Shown here: piece by piece, positions 36,724 to 44,065 of the stretch | Layout of the letters: every line of letters begins with the position of its first letter | Numbering within the stretch: position 1 is the stretch's first letter | Assembly (NCBI RefSeq): GCF_002807035.1 | Contig: NZ_NIUC01000002.1 | Coordinates: forward strand, 615,477 to 679,476 | Direction of reading: 5' to 3' | Length of the DNA stretch: 64,000 nt | Source of the DNA: Algoriphagus formosus | GTDB lineage: Bacteria > Bacteroidota > Bacteroidia > Cytophagales > Cyclobacteriaceae | Position numbers and translations under genes: made by a program | Notes under the pieces: generated by a model | Database searches by the model: none | Seen by the model: only the letters and a program-made list of their open reading frames with translations | What the model was told of the DNA's origin: nothing

Positions 36724-36955
36724 AGAGGAAAGATAGGAAAGATCCAAAATTCCAGGAAGGTTTGGATTAAAAGAAAAGAGCTGACTTCAACTGACCACTA
36801 ACACAATAAACAAACCTTTTATCAAAAGAATAACTAATTTCATGTGTTTAGTCAGCCAATTTTCTTGAATAATAATAATAATATGTTAGAAACAGTTAGT
36901 CGATTGACTAGCCGCTCCTTTCGAGGAGGATGTGTTTTTATAATCTAAATTTATT

Positions 36956-37162
36956 ATGAAAAAGTTAATTTTAGGAGTTGGGCTTTTTGTTTTTAGCTTC
37001 GGTTTTTTGATTTCTATGGGCACAACAGCACAAACAATGTGTGAGGAGAACTGTGAGGAAGAACCGAAATATTATAAAATGGCACAAGTAGGTCCCAATA
37101 CTTATTGTTGTGTAGAAAGTACGAATCCGATAGACAGCTGTTCAGGGATACCTTGTTCTTAA
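36956..37162 (+). CDS. Small secreted Cys-rich peptide (cassette 2)
   Basis: 68 residues. Signal peptide (hydrophobic about 4-20) with cleavage expected after GTTAQ (about residue 26). Mature peptide of about 42 residues with six cysteines (TMCEENC, TYCC, DSCSGIPC), consistent with three disulfides or metal binding. It shares length class, signal style and position with the peptide at 25328-25576 but little sequence. Purine-rich AGGAGG lies about 30 bases upstream, after a CTCCT-TTCG-AGGAG hairpin (36915-36928). A perfect hairpin separates it from the propeller gene. Confidence 0.7.
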   Translation: MKKLILGVGLFVFSFGFLISMGTTAQTMCEENCEEEPKYYKMAQVGPNTYCCVESTNPIDSCSGIPCS

Positions 37163-37179
37163 AATACTTAGTGAACCAT

Positions 37180-37202
37180 AAAGGAGGGTAATTCCCTCCT
37201 TT
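37180..37202 (+). terminator. Strong hairpin between peptide gene and beta-propeller gene
   Basis: Perfect 9-bp arms AAAGGAGGG / CCCTCCTTT with a TAATT loop, followed by AAATTATTCTTTAT. It ends 14 bases before the next ATG. It could terminate most transcripts after the peptide and also hide the start region of the next gene. Confidence 0.7.
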
Positions 37203-37216
37203 AAATTATTCTTTAT

Positions 37217-38413
37217 ATGAAAAAAAGTCTTTCTCCATTCTTAACACTTTTCATTTCTTTTTTGATAATTAGTTGTTTTTCATCAACTAAGGAAACCATT
37301 AATGAGTTAGAATCAATCGCCATCAATCTTCAGGATGCCAAGTCAGGTAGATTTGATTCCATCTTTACGGTAGAGGATTTAATCTCCTTAAAAGATTCAG
37401 AAGGTAATCCGATCACCAAAATCAAAAGAATCCTATCGCTTGAAAAAAATTATTGGATCCTTAGCTCAGAAAAAATCTTGCATTTGGATTCAAATGGTGA
37501 AATATTAAATCAGCTCTCGAACCAAGGTCAGGGCCCAGCAGAATATCAGTCAGTGGATGATATCCGATGGAATGAAAACTCCAATCTCTTGGAGGTTCTA
37601 GACAAAAACAGTGGCAAATTGCTACGGTTTACTGTTGAAGGAACGTTTCACGATGAATGGAAAAACCCTTTTCTATATTTAGCAACTTCGTTTATTCCCC
37701 AAGGTGATGATTATTATATTTACGGTGGAGTTTTTTTCAATGGAGACGGAAATCGTGCAGTATTAGTCTCGGGAAAGACTGGTGAAAAAATTAATGGATA
37801 CAGCAAAATTGGCAAAGAAAGAAATTATCTCAGCGTACTCAATAATGACACATTTTATAATACAGGAGATAAAACAGAGTTCTTTTATTCTGATAGCGAT
37901 ACGCTTTTTACTTTAGGTGAATCAGGAGCTAGGGCAAAGTATTTTTTTGATCTTGGAGAATTTCAAACCCCGGAGGAATTCTTTGATCGTGACTTTGAAA
38001 ACATCATGGACTTCAGAAATAAAGCAGCAGAAAATGATTATGCTTCTGTTTTTTCAATCCAGCCAACAAACAAAAATTTATTCCTTTTCATTATTCAAGG
38101 TTCTAAGTTCTATACTGCAATAGTAAATAGAAGTAGTCATGAAGTTAAAATTACAAAAGGTTGGTCAAGCGAATTTGGAGACGATTTTTCAAATTTGAGC
38201 TCCTACTTGGCCTATACCCCAATTGGAAGCGATAGTGAATTCCTCTTTTTTTCCGTAGATCCCTATGCAATCAAATCGGAAATTGATAAGCTAAAAGGAA
38301 ACCCTTCGCTTCCTGACTTCCTAAAGGCAAACTCTTTAATTGATCGCATCTATCAAAATTTTGAAACCTATGAAAATCCTTACATACTGAAAGTCAGAAT
38401 CAAAGAATTCTAA
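37217..38413 (+). CDS. Six-bladed beta-propeller lipoprotein
   Basis: 398 residues with a lipoprotein signal (LIISCF, Cys about 20). NQGQGPAEYQSVDDIRW is the GxGPxEY hallmark of Bacteroidota 6-bladed propeller lipoproteins, and blades are marked by short YxxD/LDxNG repeats (LHLDSNGEILNQL). Second gene of a cassette led by a Cys-rich peptide, in the same arrangement as at 24016-25576 although the two propellers belong to different subfamilies. Ligand and function are unknown; surface display and recognition of the neighbouring peptide is a testable idea. Confidence 0.75.
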   Translation: MKKSLSPFLTLFISFLIISCFSSTKETINELESIAINLQDAKSGRFDSIFTVEDLISLKDSEGNPITKIKRILSLEKNYWILSSEKILHLDSNGEILNQLSNQGQGPAEYQSVDDIRWNENSNLLEVLDKNSGKLLRFTVEGTFHDEWKNPFLYLATSFIPQGDDYYIYGGVFFNGDGNRAVLVSGKTGEKINGYSKIGKERNYLSVLNNDTFYNTGDKTEFFYSDSDTLFTLGESGARAKYFFDLGEFQTPEEFFDRDFENIMDFRNKAAENDYASVFSIQPTNKNLFLFIIQGSKFYTAIVNRSSHEVKITKGWSSEFGDDFSNLSSYLAYTPIGSDSEFLFFSVDPYAIKSEIDKLKGNPSLPDFLKANSLIDRIYQNFETYENPYILKVRIKEF

Positions 38414-38495
38414 GGAGTAAAATTTTCTATCCCTTATCCTGAAAAATACTAATTCGATCTTAGTACAGACAAACTGTTATCCAGCTTGATACGAG

Positions 38496-38675
38496 TTCCA
38501 AAGCCATACACCCGACGGATATCCTCCATCGCCTCATGTAACTGAAGAGTCCATACAGATACCTGATCCAATTCGGATTCGAGTACAGGTTCGCAAACTT
38601 GATACAATCTGGGGTCACCGAGCTTAAGGATATCGTGGATGGTTTTCATGGCAGAAAGATAGGAAAGATCCAAAA
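38496..38675 (-). pseudogene. Truncated copy of the peptide deformylase 5' end
   Basis: 180 bp matching 36570-36749 at about 162 positions (90 percent) without gaps, covering the deformylase start and its first 50 or so codons, in the same orientation. The frame continues past the break into unrelated sequence and stops (GTRIKLDNSL...). All catalytic motifs are lost. It keeps the family-typical GDPRL where the intact gene has GDLRL, so it is not a simple recent copy of the intact gene. Confidence 0.85.
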
Positions 38676-38684
38676 ATTCGAGTT

Positions 38685-38861
38685 GATCTGGGAGGGAAAG
38701 ACCTGGGACTGATCACTGAAAGTTATTTCGAAGGGGGAATCTATTTCCCAAACAATCACTTTATAACCGAAAAAGGACTTTACCTCTCCACCAACAATCC
38801 CGAAAACCCCGATGCGGAGGAAGACGCTTTTCGGTTTGAGTTGATTGAATTAATTGATTGA
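38685..38861 (+). pseudogene. C-terminal remnant of a DUF4221-type lipoprotein
   Basis: 58 codons ending in TGA with no start of their own. The segment FITEKGLYLSTNNPENPDAE resembles FVTSEGLWISYNSKNQDDEN near the end of the DUF4221 protein at 24016, with shared spacing to a final LI-rich end. It begins within 10 bases of the deformylase duplication. It shows that another peptide/propeller cassette once stood here. Confidence 0.65.
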
Positions 38862-38973
38862 AATCATAGAATTCGGCTCAAATACCCTGAATTTATTTAA
38901 AATACGGCTCAATTTGCTTTAAGAGTGAGCCTTATTTCCAAACTTTTTGAGCCGAGTCCCAGTATTTCCACAT

Positions 38974-39038
38974 TATTTCACCCAACGAAGGAGGGTGTAT
39001 TTCCATAGTATTTCAGCCTCCAAAGGAGGCCCTATTTC
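38974..39038. repeat. Two 30-bp GAAATA-N18-GAAATA units upstream of the ABC-F gene
   Basis: On the minus strand, units 38974-39003 (inner CACCCTCCTTCGTTGGGT) and 39009-39038 (inner GGGCCTCCTTTGGAGGCT) each have GAAATA at both ends and a hairpin-forming 18-base centre. Further GGAAATAC repeats extend on both sides to about 39070. Units in reversed orientation follow the ABC-F gene. Confidence 0.75.
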
Positions 39039-39075
39039 TATTGTATTTCCATCGTATTTCCACAGTATTTTCCCG

Positions 39076-39083
39076 TACTTTTG
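39076..39083 (+). promoter_or_regulatory. -7 box TACTTTTG four bases before the ABC-F gene
   Basis: TAnnTTTG ending 4 bases before the ATG at 39088, so the transcript is probably leaderless. The repeat units lie just upstream of the expected -33 region. Confidence 0.55.
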
Positions 39084-39087
39084 CCCC

Positions 39088-41016
39088 ATGAATTACCTTT
39101 CGGTTGAAAATCTCAGCAAAGCCTTTGGCGAGCGCAAGCTTTTTTCCAATATCTCATTCGGTATCTCCCAGGGACAAAAAATCGCCCTAGTCGGCATCAA
39201 CGGGGCAGGCAAATCCACCCTGATGAAAATCATCATGGGACTGGAAATCCCCGATACCGGACAAGTGGCTCTCAATAATGCCGTGAAAATCGCCTACGTG
39301 CACCAAAACCCGGTTTTTGACTCCAATCTGAGTATCTATCAGACGATTTTTGACCAAAGTAATTCGGAAGTGCTTCGAGTGATCGAAGACTATCACAAGG
39401 CCATGCTGGACTCGGAGCGAGGGATAGACAACTCCGACAAAATGGCCAAGCTTTTTGAGCAGATGGATGCACTTCAAGCTTGGGATTTTGAATATCAGGT
39501 GAAAGAAGTTTTGGGGAAATTAGGCCTACATGACACTGATTTGCCGGTTGGAAATCTCTCCGGAGGTCAGCGGAAGCGGGTAGCTTTGGCGAAAGCCATT
39601 CTAGAAAAACCGGATTTGCTCCTGCTCGATGAGCCTACTAACCACCTGGACTTGGAGACCATCGAATGGCTGGAAGACTATTTGGCCAAAGCGAACCTAG
39701 CCATCTTTATGGTGACTCACGACCGTTATTTTTTGGAAAAAGTCACCAACGAAATCCTCGAACTCGACCAAGGCAAAATTCATCGCTATCAAGGGAATTA
39801 CGGCTATTTCCTGGACAAAAAGGCGGAGCGCATGCAGATCGAGGACATCGAGATCGAAAAAGCCAAAAGTTTATACAAAAAGGAACTGGACTGGATCCGT
39901 CGACAACCCAAAGCACGTGGAACCAAAGCCAAGTATCGCGTGGATGCTTTCGAAGAGACGAAGGAAAAGGCCTTTACCAAACGGGAAGAGCGGGATATTG
40001 AGTTGTCCGTATCCACCCAAAGATTGGGGAATAAAATCCTTGAAATCGATAAAATCAGCAAGTCTTATGGAGAGAAGAAACTGATTGAAGATTTCTCTTA
40101 CATCTTCAAGAAAAAGGACCGCATCGGGATCGTAGGCCCCAATGGAGCAGGAAAAACCACCTTTCTGCAGATGATTACAGGCCTTATCGAACCCGATCAG
40201 GGGAAAGTTACTCAAGGGCAAACCACCTTATTTGGCTACTACAGACAGGAAGAAGATCGCTTTGATGAGGAAAAACGACTCATTGACGTAGTGAAGGAAG
40301 TGGCTGAAGTAGTCACTCTCAACAAGGGGCAGACCATCACCGTCGGACAGTTTTTGAATCAATTTGGCTTTCCCCCTAAGCAGCAGTTTACCCCCATCGG
40401 AAAAATGAGCGGAGGAGAGCGCCGAAGACTGCAATTACTGATGGTACTGATCAAGAATCCCAACTTCCTGATACTGGATGAGCCAACCAATGATTTAGAC
40501 CTGATGACCTTGAATATTCTGGAGGAGTTTTTGGATACTTTTCCGGGCTGTCTGATCATCGTTTCGCACGATCGATACTTTATGGACAGATTGGTGGAGC
40601 ACCTCTTTGTGTTTGAGGGAGAAGGGGTGATCAGGGACTTCCCTGGCAACTATACGGATTTCAGAGAGTGGGAGAAGGAGGAAAGTACAAAGTACCAAGT
40701 ATCAAGTACAAAGACGTCTGAATCAAGAAGCGAGAGACAAGAGAAAAAGATAGAAAATAAGCTTGATGACTCTGTTAAATCTGACACAAAAGTCAAGGCT
40801 AGCTTTAAGCAAAAGCAGGAGTTTAAAAAGACCAACGAGCAGATTGCTAAACTGGAGGGCGAGAAGGAAAAAATCACTGCGCAAATTGCCGCTGGCATTG
40901 AAGATCATGAGGAGCTTTTGAAGCTTTCAAATCGGATCGCTGAAATTGACTCCGAACTGGAAGAACTCGAAATGACTTGGTTGGAATTGAGTGAATTGGA
41001 GGGGATAGAAGATTAA
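39088..41016 (+). CDS. ABC-F family ATPase (Uup-like)
   Basis: 642 residues from ATG 39088; an earlier in-frame ATG at 38947 would translate the repeat units and is rejected. Two ABC domains: Walker A GINGAGKST and GPNGAGKTT, signatures NLSGGQRKRVALAK and MSGGERRRLQLL, Walker B LLLLDEPTNHLDL and FLILDEPTNDLDL. A C-terminal coiled coil (KLEGEKEKITAQIAAG) is of the Uup type. Soluble, acts on ribosomes or branched DNA. Between the second ATPase and the coiled coil the linker TKYQVSSTK is encoded by a 7-bp repeat array (40682-40716). Confidence 0.92.
   Translation: MNYLSVENLSKAFGERKLFSNISFGISQGQKIALVGINGAGKSTLMKIIMGLEIPDTGQVALNNAVKIAYVHQNPVFDSNLSIYQTIFDQSNSEVLRVIEDYHKAMLDSERGIDNSDKMAKLFEQMDALQAWDFEYQVKEVLGKLGLHDTDLPVGNLSGGQRKRVALAKAILEKPDLLLLDEPTNHLDLETIEWLEDYLAKANLAIFMVTHDRYFLEKVTNEILELDQGKIHRYQGNYGYFLDKKAERMQIEDIEIEKAKSLYKKELDWIRRQPKARGTKAKYRVDAFEETKEKAFTKREERDIELSVSTQRLGNKILEIDKISKSYGEKKLIEDFSYIFKKKDRIGIVGPNGAGKTTFLQMITGLIEPDQGKVTQGQTTLFGYYRQEEDRFDEEKRLIDVVKEVAEVVTLNKGQTITVGQFLNQFGFPPKQQFTPIGKMSGGERRRLQLLMVLIKNPNFLILDEPTNDLDLMTLNILEEFLDTFPGCLIIVSHDRYFMDRLVEHLFVFEGEGVIRDFPGNYTDFREWEKEESTKYQVSSTKTSESRSERQEKKIENKLDDSVKSDTKVKASFKQKQEFKKTNEQIAKLEGEKEKITAQIAAGIEDHEELLKLSNRIAEIDSELEELEMTWLELSELEGIED
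40682..40716 (+). repeat. In-frame array with 7-bp period inside the ABC-F gene
   Basis: Heptamers AAAGTAC AAAGTAC CAAGTAT CAAGTAC AAAGACG in register, encoding a Ser/Thr-rich linker. 35 bases is not a multiple of three, so unit gain or loss would shift the frame except in steps of three units. Confidence 0.7.
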
Positions 41017-41032
41017 TGATTGAAATACAATA

Positions 41033-41129
41033 GAAATAAACCTTCCTGCGGTCGGTGAAATACTTTGGAAACAAATAGGCTTTCAGTAGGCGAGCGAGGC
41101 TATTTCGACTCCCGAAGGGATTCAATTTC
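41033..41129. repeat. Two GAAATA-bounded units downstream of the ABC-F gene
   Basis: 41033-41062 is GAAATA, inner AACCTTCCTGCGGTCGGT, GAAATA (30 bp, plus strand). 41101-41129 read on the minus strand is GAAATT, 17 bases with CCCTTCGGGAG hairpin, GAAATA. The 17-mer GAAATACAATAGAAATA at 41022-41038 is the exact reverse complement of 39033-39049 upstream of the gene. Confidence 0.75.
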
Positions 41130-41159
41130 ATCTGTTTATTATTTATTTTCAATGGTCAT

Positions 41160-41239
41160 CCCGATAGCTATCGGGAGGAATCTCGCATATTGAAAAACAC
41201 TTCACTATGTATTGAATTTTGTCATGCCTGTCAGCAGGC
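41160..41239. repeat. Palindrome and hairpin of the MITE-like family
   Basis: CCCGATAGCTATCGGG is a perfect 16-bp palindrome (41160-41175) inside a GTCATCCCGA...GGAATCTCGC context. GCCTG-TCAG-CAGGC follows at 41226-41239. Probably relics, or terminators for the convergent ABC-F and AlkD-like genes. Confidence 0.55.
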
Positions 41240-41274
41240 GGGCTCGATTTCATGAAATATATTTCTACTATATT

Positions 41275-41991
41275 TCATATTCTCCCTTTCAAAAAATCCT
41301 GCCTCAATTCTTCTGGAAACTTCTCAATGGCATAGCGTAAGGCTGTTCGAGGCAGGGATTGGTAGTGCTTTTTCAAGAATACCATTTCCACATCAAAATC
41401 CTGGTTTCCGATTTCCCGGAGCATCCAACCCACCGCTTTATGCATCAAGTCATGGGGATGATTTTTAAGCTGCTCCGCCAAAGCCAAAGCATCCTTGAAA
41501 TCTCCTCTTTTGATCCAATGATAAGAACTAATCATAGCCACCCGCTGCCTCCAGAGATGATCTGAATTTGCTAATTCATAAAACAGATTTTTTTCTCTTT
41601 TGAGATAGTATGCTCCCAAAATCTGGTGACAACTTGTATCCACCAGATCCCAGTTGTTCACATAATCCAAATGAGCCAAATAAAAGTCCACCAGCTTTTT
41701 CTTTTCCTCCTCAGTCTTGCATTTTTCATAGCGGTATACCAAAGCCAAAAGCCCGGTCAGTCTCATTTCGTGATAAGGGTTTTGGACCAATTCGGATAAT
41801 TCTTTCAGACTGATTTCTTTGAAAAACTGCTTGGCTATCTTTCGCTGATCAGGGACTTTAACTCCCAAAAACAAATCACCTTCTCCATATCCTCCCGGAA
41901 AGGCCTTGAAAAACTTGGGAAAAAATGCGGCTTTCTCGGGAATTGACTTTTCTCGTAAGGCAAATTCGATCTGTTCGGTCAACTGACTCAT
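41275..41991 (-). CDS. AlkD-like DNA alkylation repair protein
   Basis: 238 residues, all-helical with HEAT-like repeats. The fold is suggested by VKVPDQRKIAKQFFKEI, HEMRLTGLLALVYRY, VNNWDLVDTSCHQILG and WRQRVAMISSYHWIKRGDF, which match the AlkD/AlkC family opening and its conserved WDLVD and RR-type motifs. AlkD enzymes remove positively charged alkylated bases such as N7-methylguanine or N3-methyladenine. Single gene, convergent with ABC-F. Confidence 0.88.
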   Translation of the reverse strand: MSQLTEQIEFALREKSIPEKAAFFPKFFKAFPGGYGEGDLFLGVKVPDQRKIAKQFFKEISLKELSELVQNPYHEMRLTGLLALVYRYEKCKTEEEKKKLVDFYLAHLDYVNNWDLVDTSCHQILGAYYLKREKNLFYELANSDHLWRQRVAMISSYHWIKRGDFKDALALAEQLKNHPHDLMHKAVGWMLREIGNQDFDVEMVFLKKHYQSLPRTALRYAIEKFPEELRQDFLKGRI

Positions 41992-42061
41992 GCCTCAATT
42001 TATCAGATTTTTCCAAAAAGAAACAATAGCAACATAAAGGCCTCTTATTCGGATCATTATG

Positions 42062-42069
42062 TATATTTG
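42062..42069 (+). promoter_or_regulatory. -7 box TATATTTG four bases before the histidine kinase gene
   Basis: TAnnTTTG ending 4 bases before the ATG at 42074; predicted leaderless transcript. Confidence 0.5.
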
Positions 42070-42073
42070 AGCT

Positions 42074-44065
42074 ATGCCCTTTCGATATTTTTACTCTACT
42101 ATTTTAGGATTGGCCTTTTTTAATAGCTCTGCTTTCGGTTTTCAGAAGCAGGAAAATCCCCCGACCGCTGAGCAGGCCGAAAACTGGACCCGAATAATCA
42201 AAGAAGAGGATACTCCTGACAGTGTAAAAACCCAGCTCTATCTTCAATTGATTAATTTCTATGAAAGCTCAAAAGAGTATGAGAATATGGCAAGGCAAGC
42301 CATTGATTTCTTTCACTATCCTACCTTTTTGGATAGTTCGAATTGGGTCAAAAAATCTTACCTCGAGCGAGCACTCTCCTATCGGAATCAAATCCAGGAC
42401 TCGCTTTTGCTCGGAAATCTTGAGCTAAAAATTGCGGGTGCCTGGTTTAATCTACAGGAATTTGACTCAGCTATTTCTCATTATACCCGGGCTTTTGAGC
42501 ATTTGGACGAAAATGATTCACTATACATCGCAGACACCTATTTTTTCAGAGGTCAAGCAGAAGATTATCAAGGCAATATGCTTGAAGCCATGCAAGACTA
42601 TCAGATTGCCAGAGACATTTATGAATCCCAAGGCGATGAAGATTTTGCCAACTACACCAAGGGAGGTATGGCTATCCTTTTCAGTAAATATGGCATCTAC
42701 GAACCTGCACAGGGTATCAGAGAGGAATTGGTGGAGTTTTATAAAACCCGAGAAATCGAAGGTGACCTAGGGGTACAGCTCTATAATATGGCTGAGACCT
42801 ATCGAAAAATGGGGGAAGAAACTCTTCAGCTTCAAAAACTCAAAGAACTGGAGGCTCTCATTCCATTTGAGCCGGAGGATTTTTACTTGGAAGCCATGAC
42901 CTATTTTTCGCTTTCTAGGTATTATGGGGAGAAAAATGAACTTGAATCTCAAAGGAAATACTTCCAAAAAGGTGAAGAGGTAAAAGACAAAGTACCTCAA
43001 AACTGGAATGAAAATGGAGCCTATCTGATCACCAAAGGCCTTCTTGAAATAAATTCGGGAAACCTCGTTCAAGGCAAAGCAATTGCTCAGCGACTACTCG
43101 AACTATCGGCTAGCAAGGAAAACATGGATCACCGAATAGGGGCTTTGGAACTTTTGGAAGAAGCGTATGAAAAATCAGGTCAAACTGATGAGTCACTCAA
43201 TGCTCTCCGTCAGCTTACAAGTTATAAGGACTCTATTTTTGAAGCGAATCAAGCAACATCTTTTGCTTACTACCAGACACTCTATGAGACAGAGAAAAAG
43301 GAAAGAGAAATCCTTCGAAAAAATCTTGAGCTTGAAGACTTACAAACTGAATCCAGATTTCGCATTCAATTATTCCTGGGAGTCATTCTAGTTCTAATCG
43401 TTGGAGGGATTATCTTTTTCCTATCCTTAAACCTGAAAAACACCCGAAAGGCAAAGAAACTTCAGGAGGAATTTTCGCAGGAACTACTTAAAATTCAAGA
43501 AGAGGAGCGAAAGCGAATATCAAAGGACTTACACGATGGCTTAGGTCAAAGCCTGCTCCTTATCAAAAACAAAGTTGCTCTCAATCAACCGGAAAATGCA
43601 GGCGAAATGCTCGATACCGCAATCAGCGAATTGCGGTCCATCGCCAGGTCACTCCATCCCATGCAATTGGAAAAACTGGGATTAGCTCAGGCATTGATTA
43701 ATCTTTTGGATCAAATAGATTCGGAAACAGATATTTTCGTTTCGCATGAAATAGAACCCTTGTCCAAAACATTAGATAAAAATGTGGAGTTGCAGCTATA
43801 TCGAATCACACAAGAAAGCATCAACAATATCCTGAAGCATTCGGAGGCCAAAGCCATGCGCGTGCTTCTTGTACAACAAGAAAATCATATCGAGTTGAGC
43901 ATTGAGGATAATGGAAAAGGATTTGATTTTTCGGAGAAATACCAAGACTTTCATAGTCTAGGCCTCAAAACTCTCAAAGAACGTACAGCATCTATCAAAG
44001 GCACCATGAAGGTAAATAGTGAGAAGGGAAAGGGAACCAAGCTAAGTTTTTTGATCTATGGATAA
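42074..44065 (+). CDS. TPR-containing sensor histidine kinase (HisKA_3 type)
   Basis: 663 residues: signal peptide, TPR-like helical repeats (about 60-390), a transmembrane helix (VILVLIVGGIIFFLSL, about 436-452), a coiled coil, the HisKA_3 motif KRISKDLHDGLGQSLLL with phospho-His about 488, and an HATPase with IEDNGKGFDFSE and LGLKTLKER. Overlaps the response-regulator gene by 8 bases, so kinase and regulator are translationally coupled. The sensed signal is unknown; periplasmic TPRs suggest a protein partner. Confidence 0.92.
   Translation: MPFRYFYSTILGLAFFNSSAFGFQKQENPPTAEQAENWTRIIKEEDTPDSVKTQLYLQLINFYESSKEYENMARQAIDFFHYPTFLDSSNWVKKSYLERALSYRNQIQDSLLLGNLELKIAGAWFNLQEFDSAISHYTRAFEHLDENDSLYIADTYFFRGQAEDYQGNMLEAMQDYQIARDIYESQGDEDFANYTKGGMAILFSKYGIYEPAQGIREELVEFYKTREIEGDLGVQLYNMAETYRKMGEETLQLQKLKELEALIPFEPEDFYLEAMTYFSLSRYYGEKNELESQRKYFQKGEEVKDKVPQNWNENGAYLITKGLLEINSGNLVQGKAIAQRLLELSASKENMDHRIGALELLEEAYEKSGQTDESLNALRQLTSYKDSIFEANQATSFAYYQTLYETEKKEREILRKNLELEDLQTESRFRIQLFLGVILVLIVGGIIFFLSLNLKNTRKAKKLQEEFSQELLKIQEEERKRISKDLHDGLGQSLLLIKNKVALNQPENAGEMLDTAISELRSIARSLHPMQLEKLGLAQALINLLDQIDSETDIFVSHEIEPLSKTLDKNVELQLYRITQESINNILKHSEAKAMRVLLVQQENHIELSIEDNGKGFDFSEKYQDFHSLGLKTLKERTASIKGTMKVNSEKGKGTKLSFLIYG

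Noticed and set aside
36899..36955. Riboswitch or attenuator leader for the cassette 2 peptide
   Set aside because: One short CTCCT-TTCG-AGGAG hairpin is present, but no known riboswitch core or leader peptide could be made out.
38947..39087. Longer N-terminus for the ABC-F protein
   Set aside because: It would translate the GAAATA repeat units and the -7 box; the ATG at 39088 starts the conserved family sequence.
38974..41129. GAAATA-bounded 30-bp units as a CRISPR array
   Set aside because: Only the ends repeat; the centres vary, there are no uniform spacers, and no cas gene is in the window.
41160..41175. CCCGATAGCTATCGGG as a dif or attachment site
   Set aside because: It is a simple perfect palindrome without the two 11-bp Xer half-sites and 6-bp centre of dif; it fits the MITE-like hairpins.
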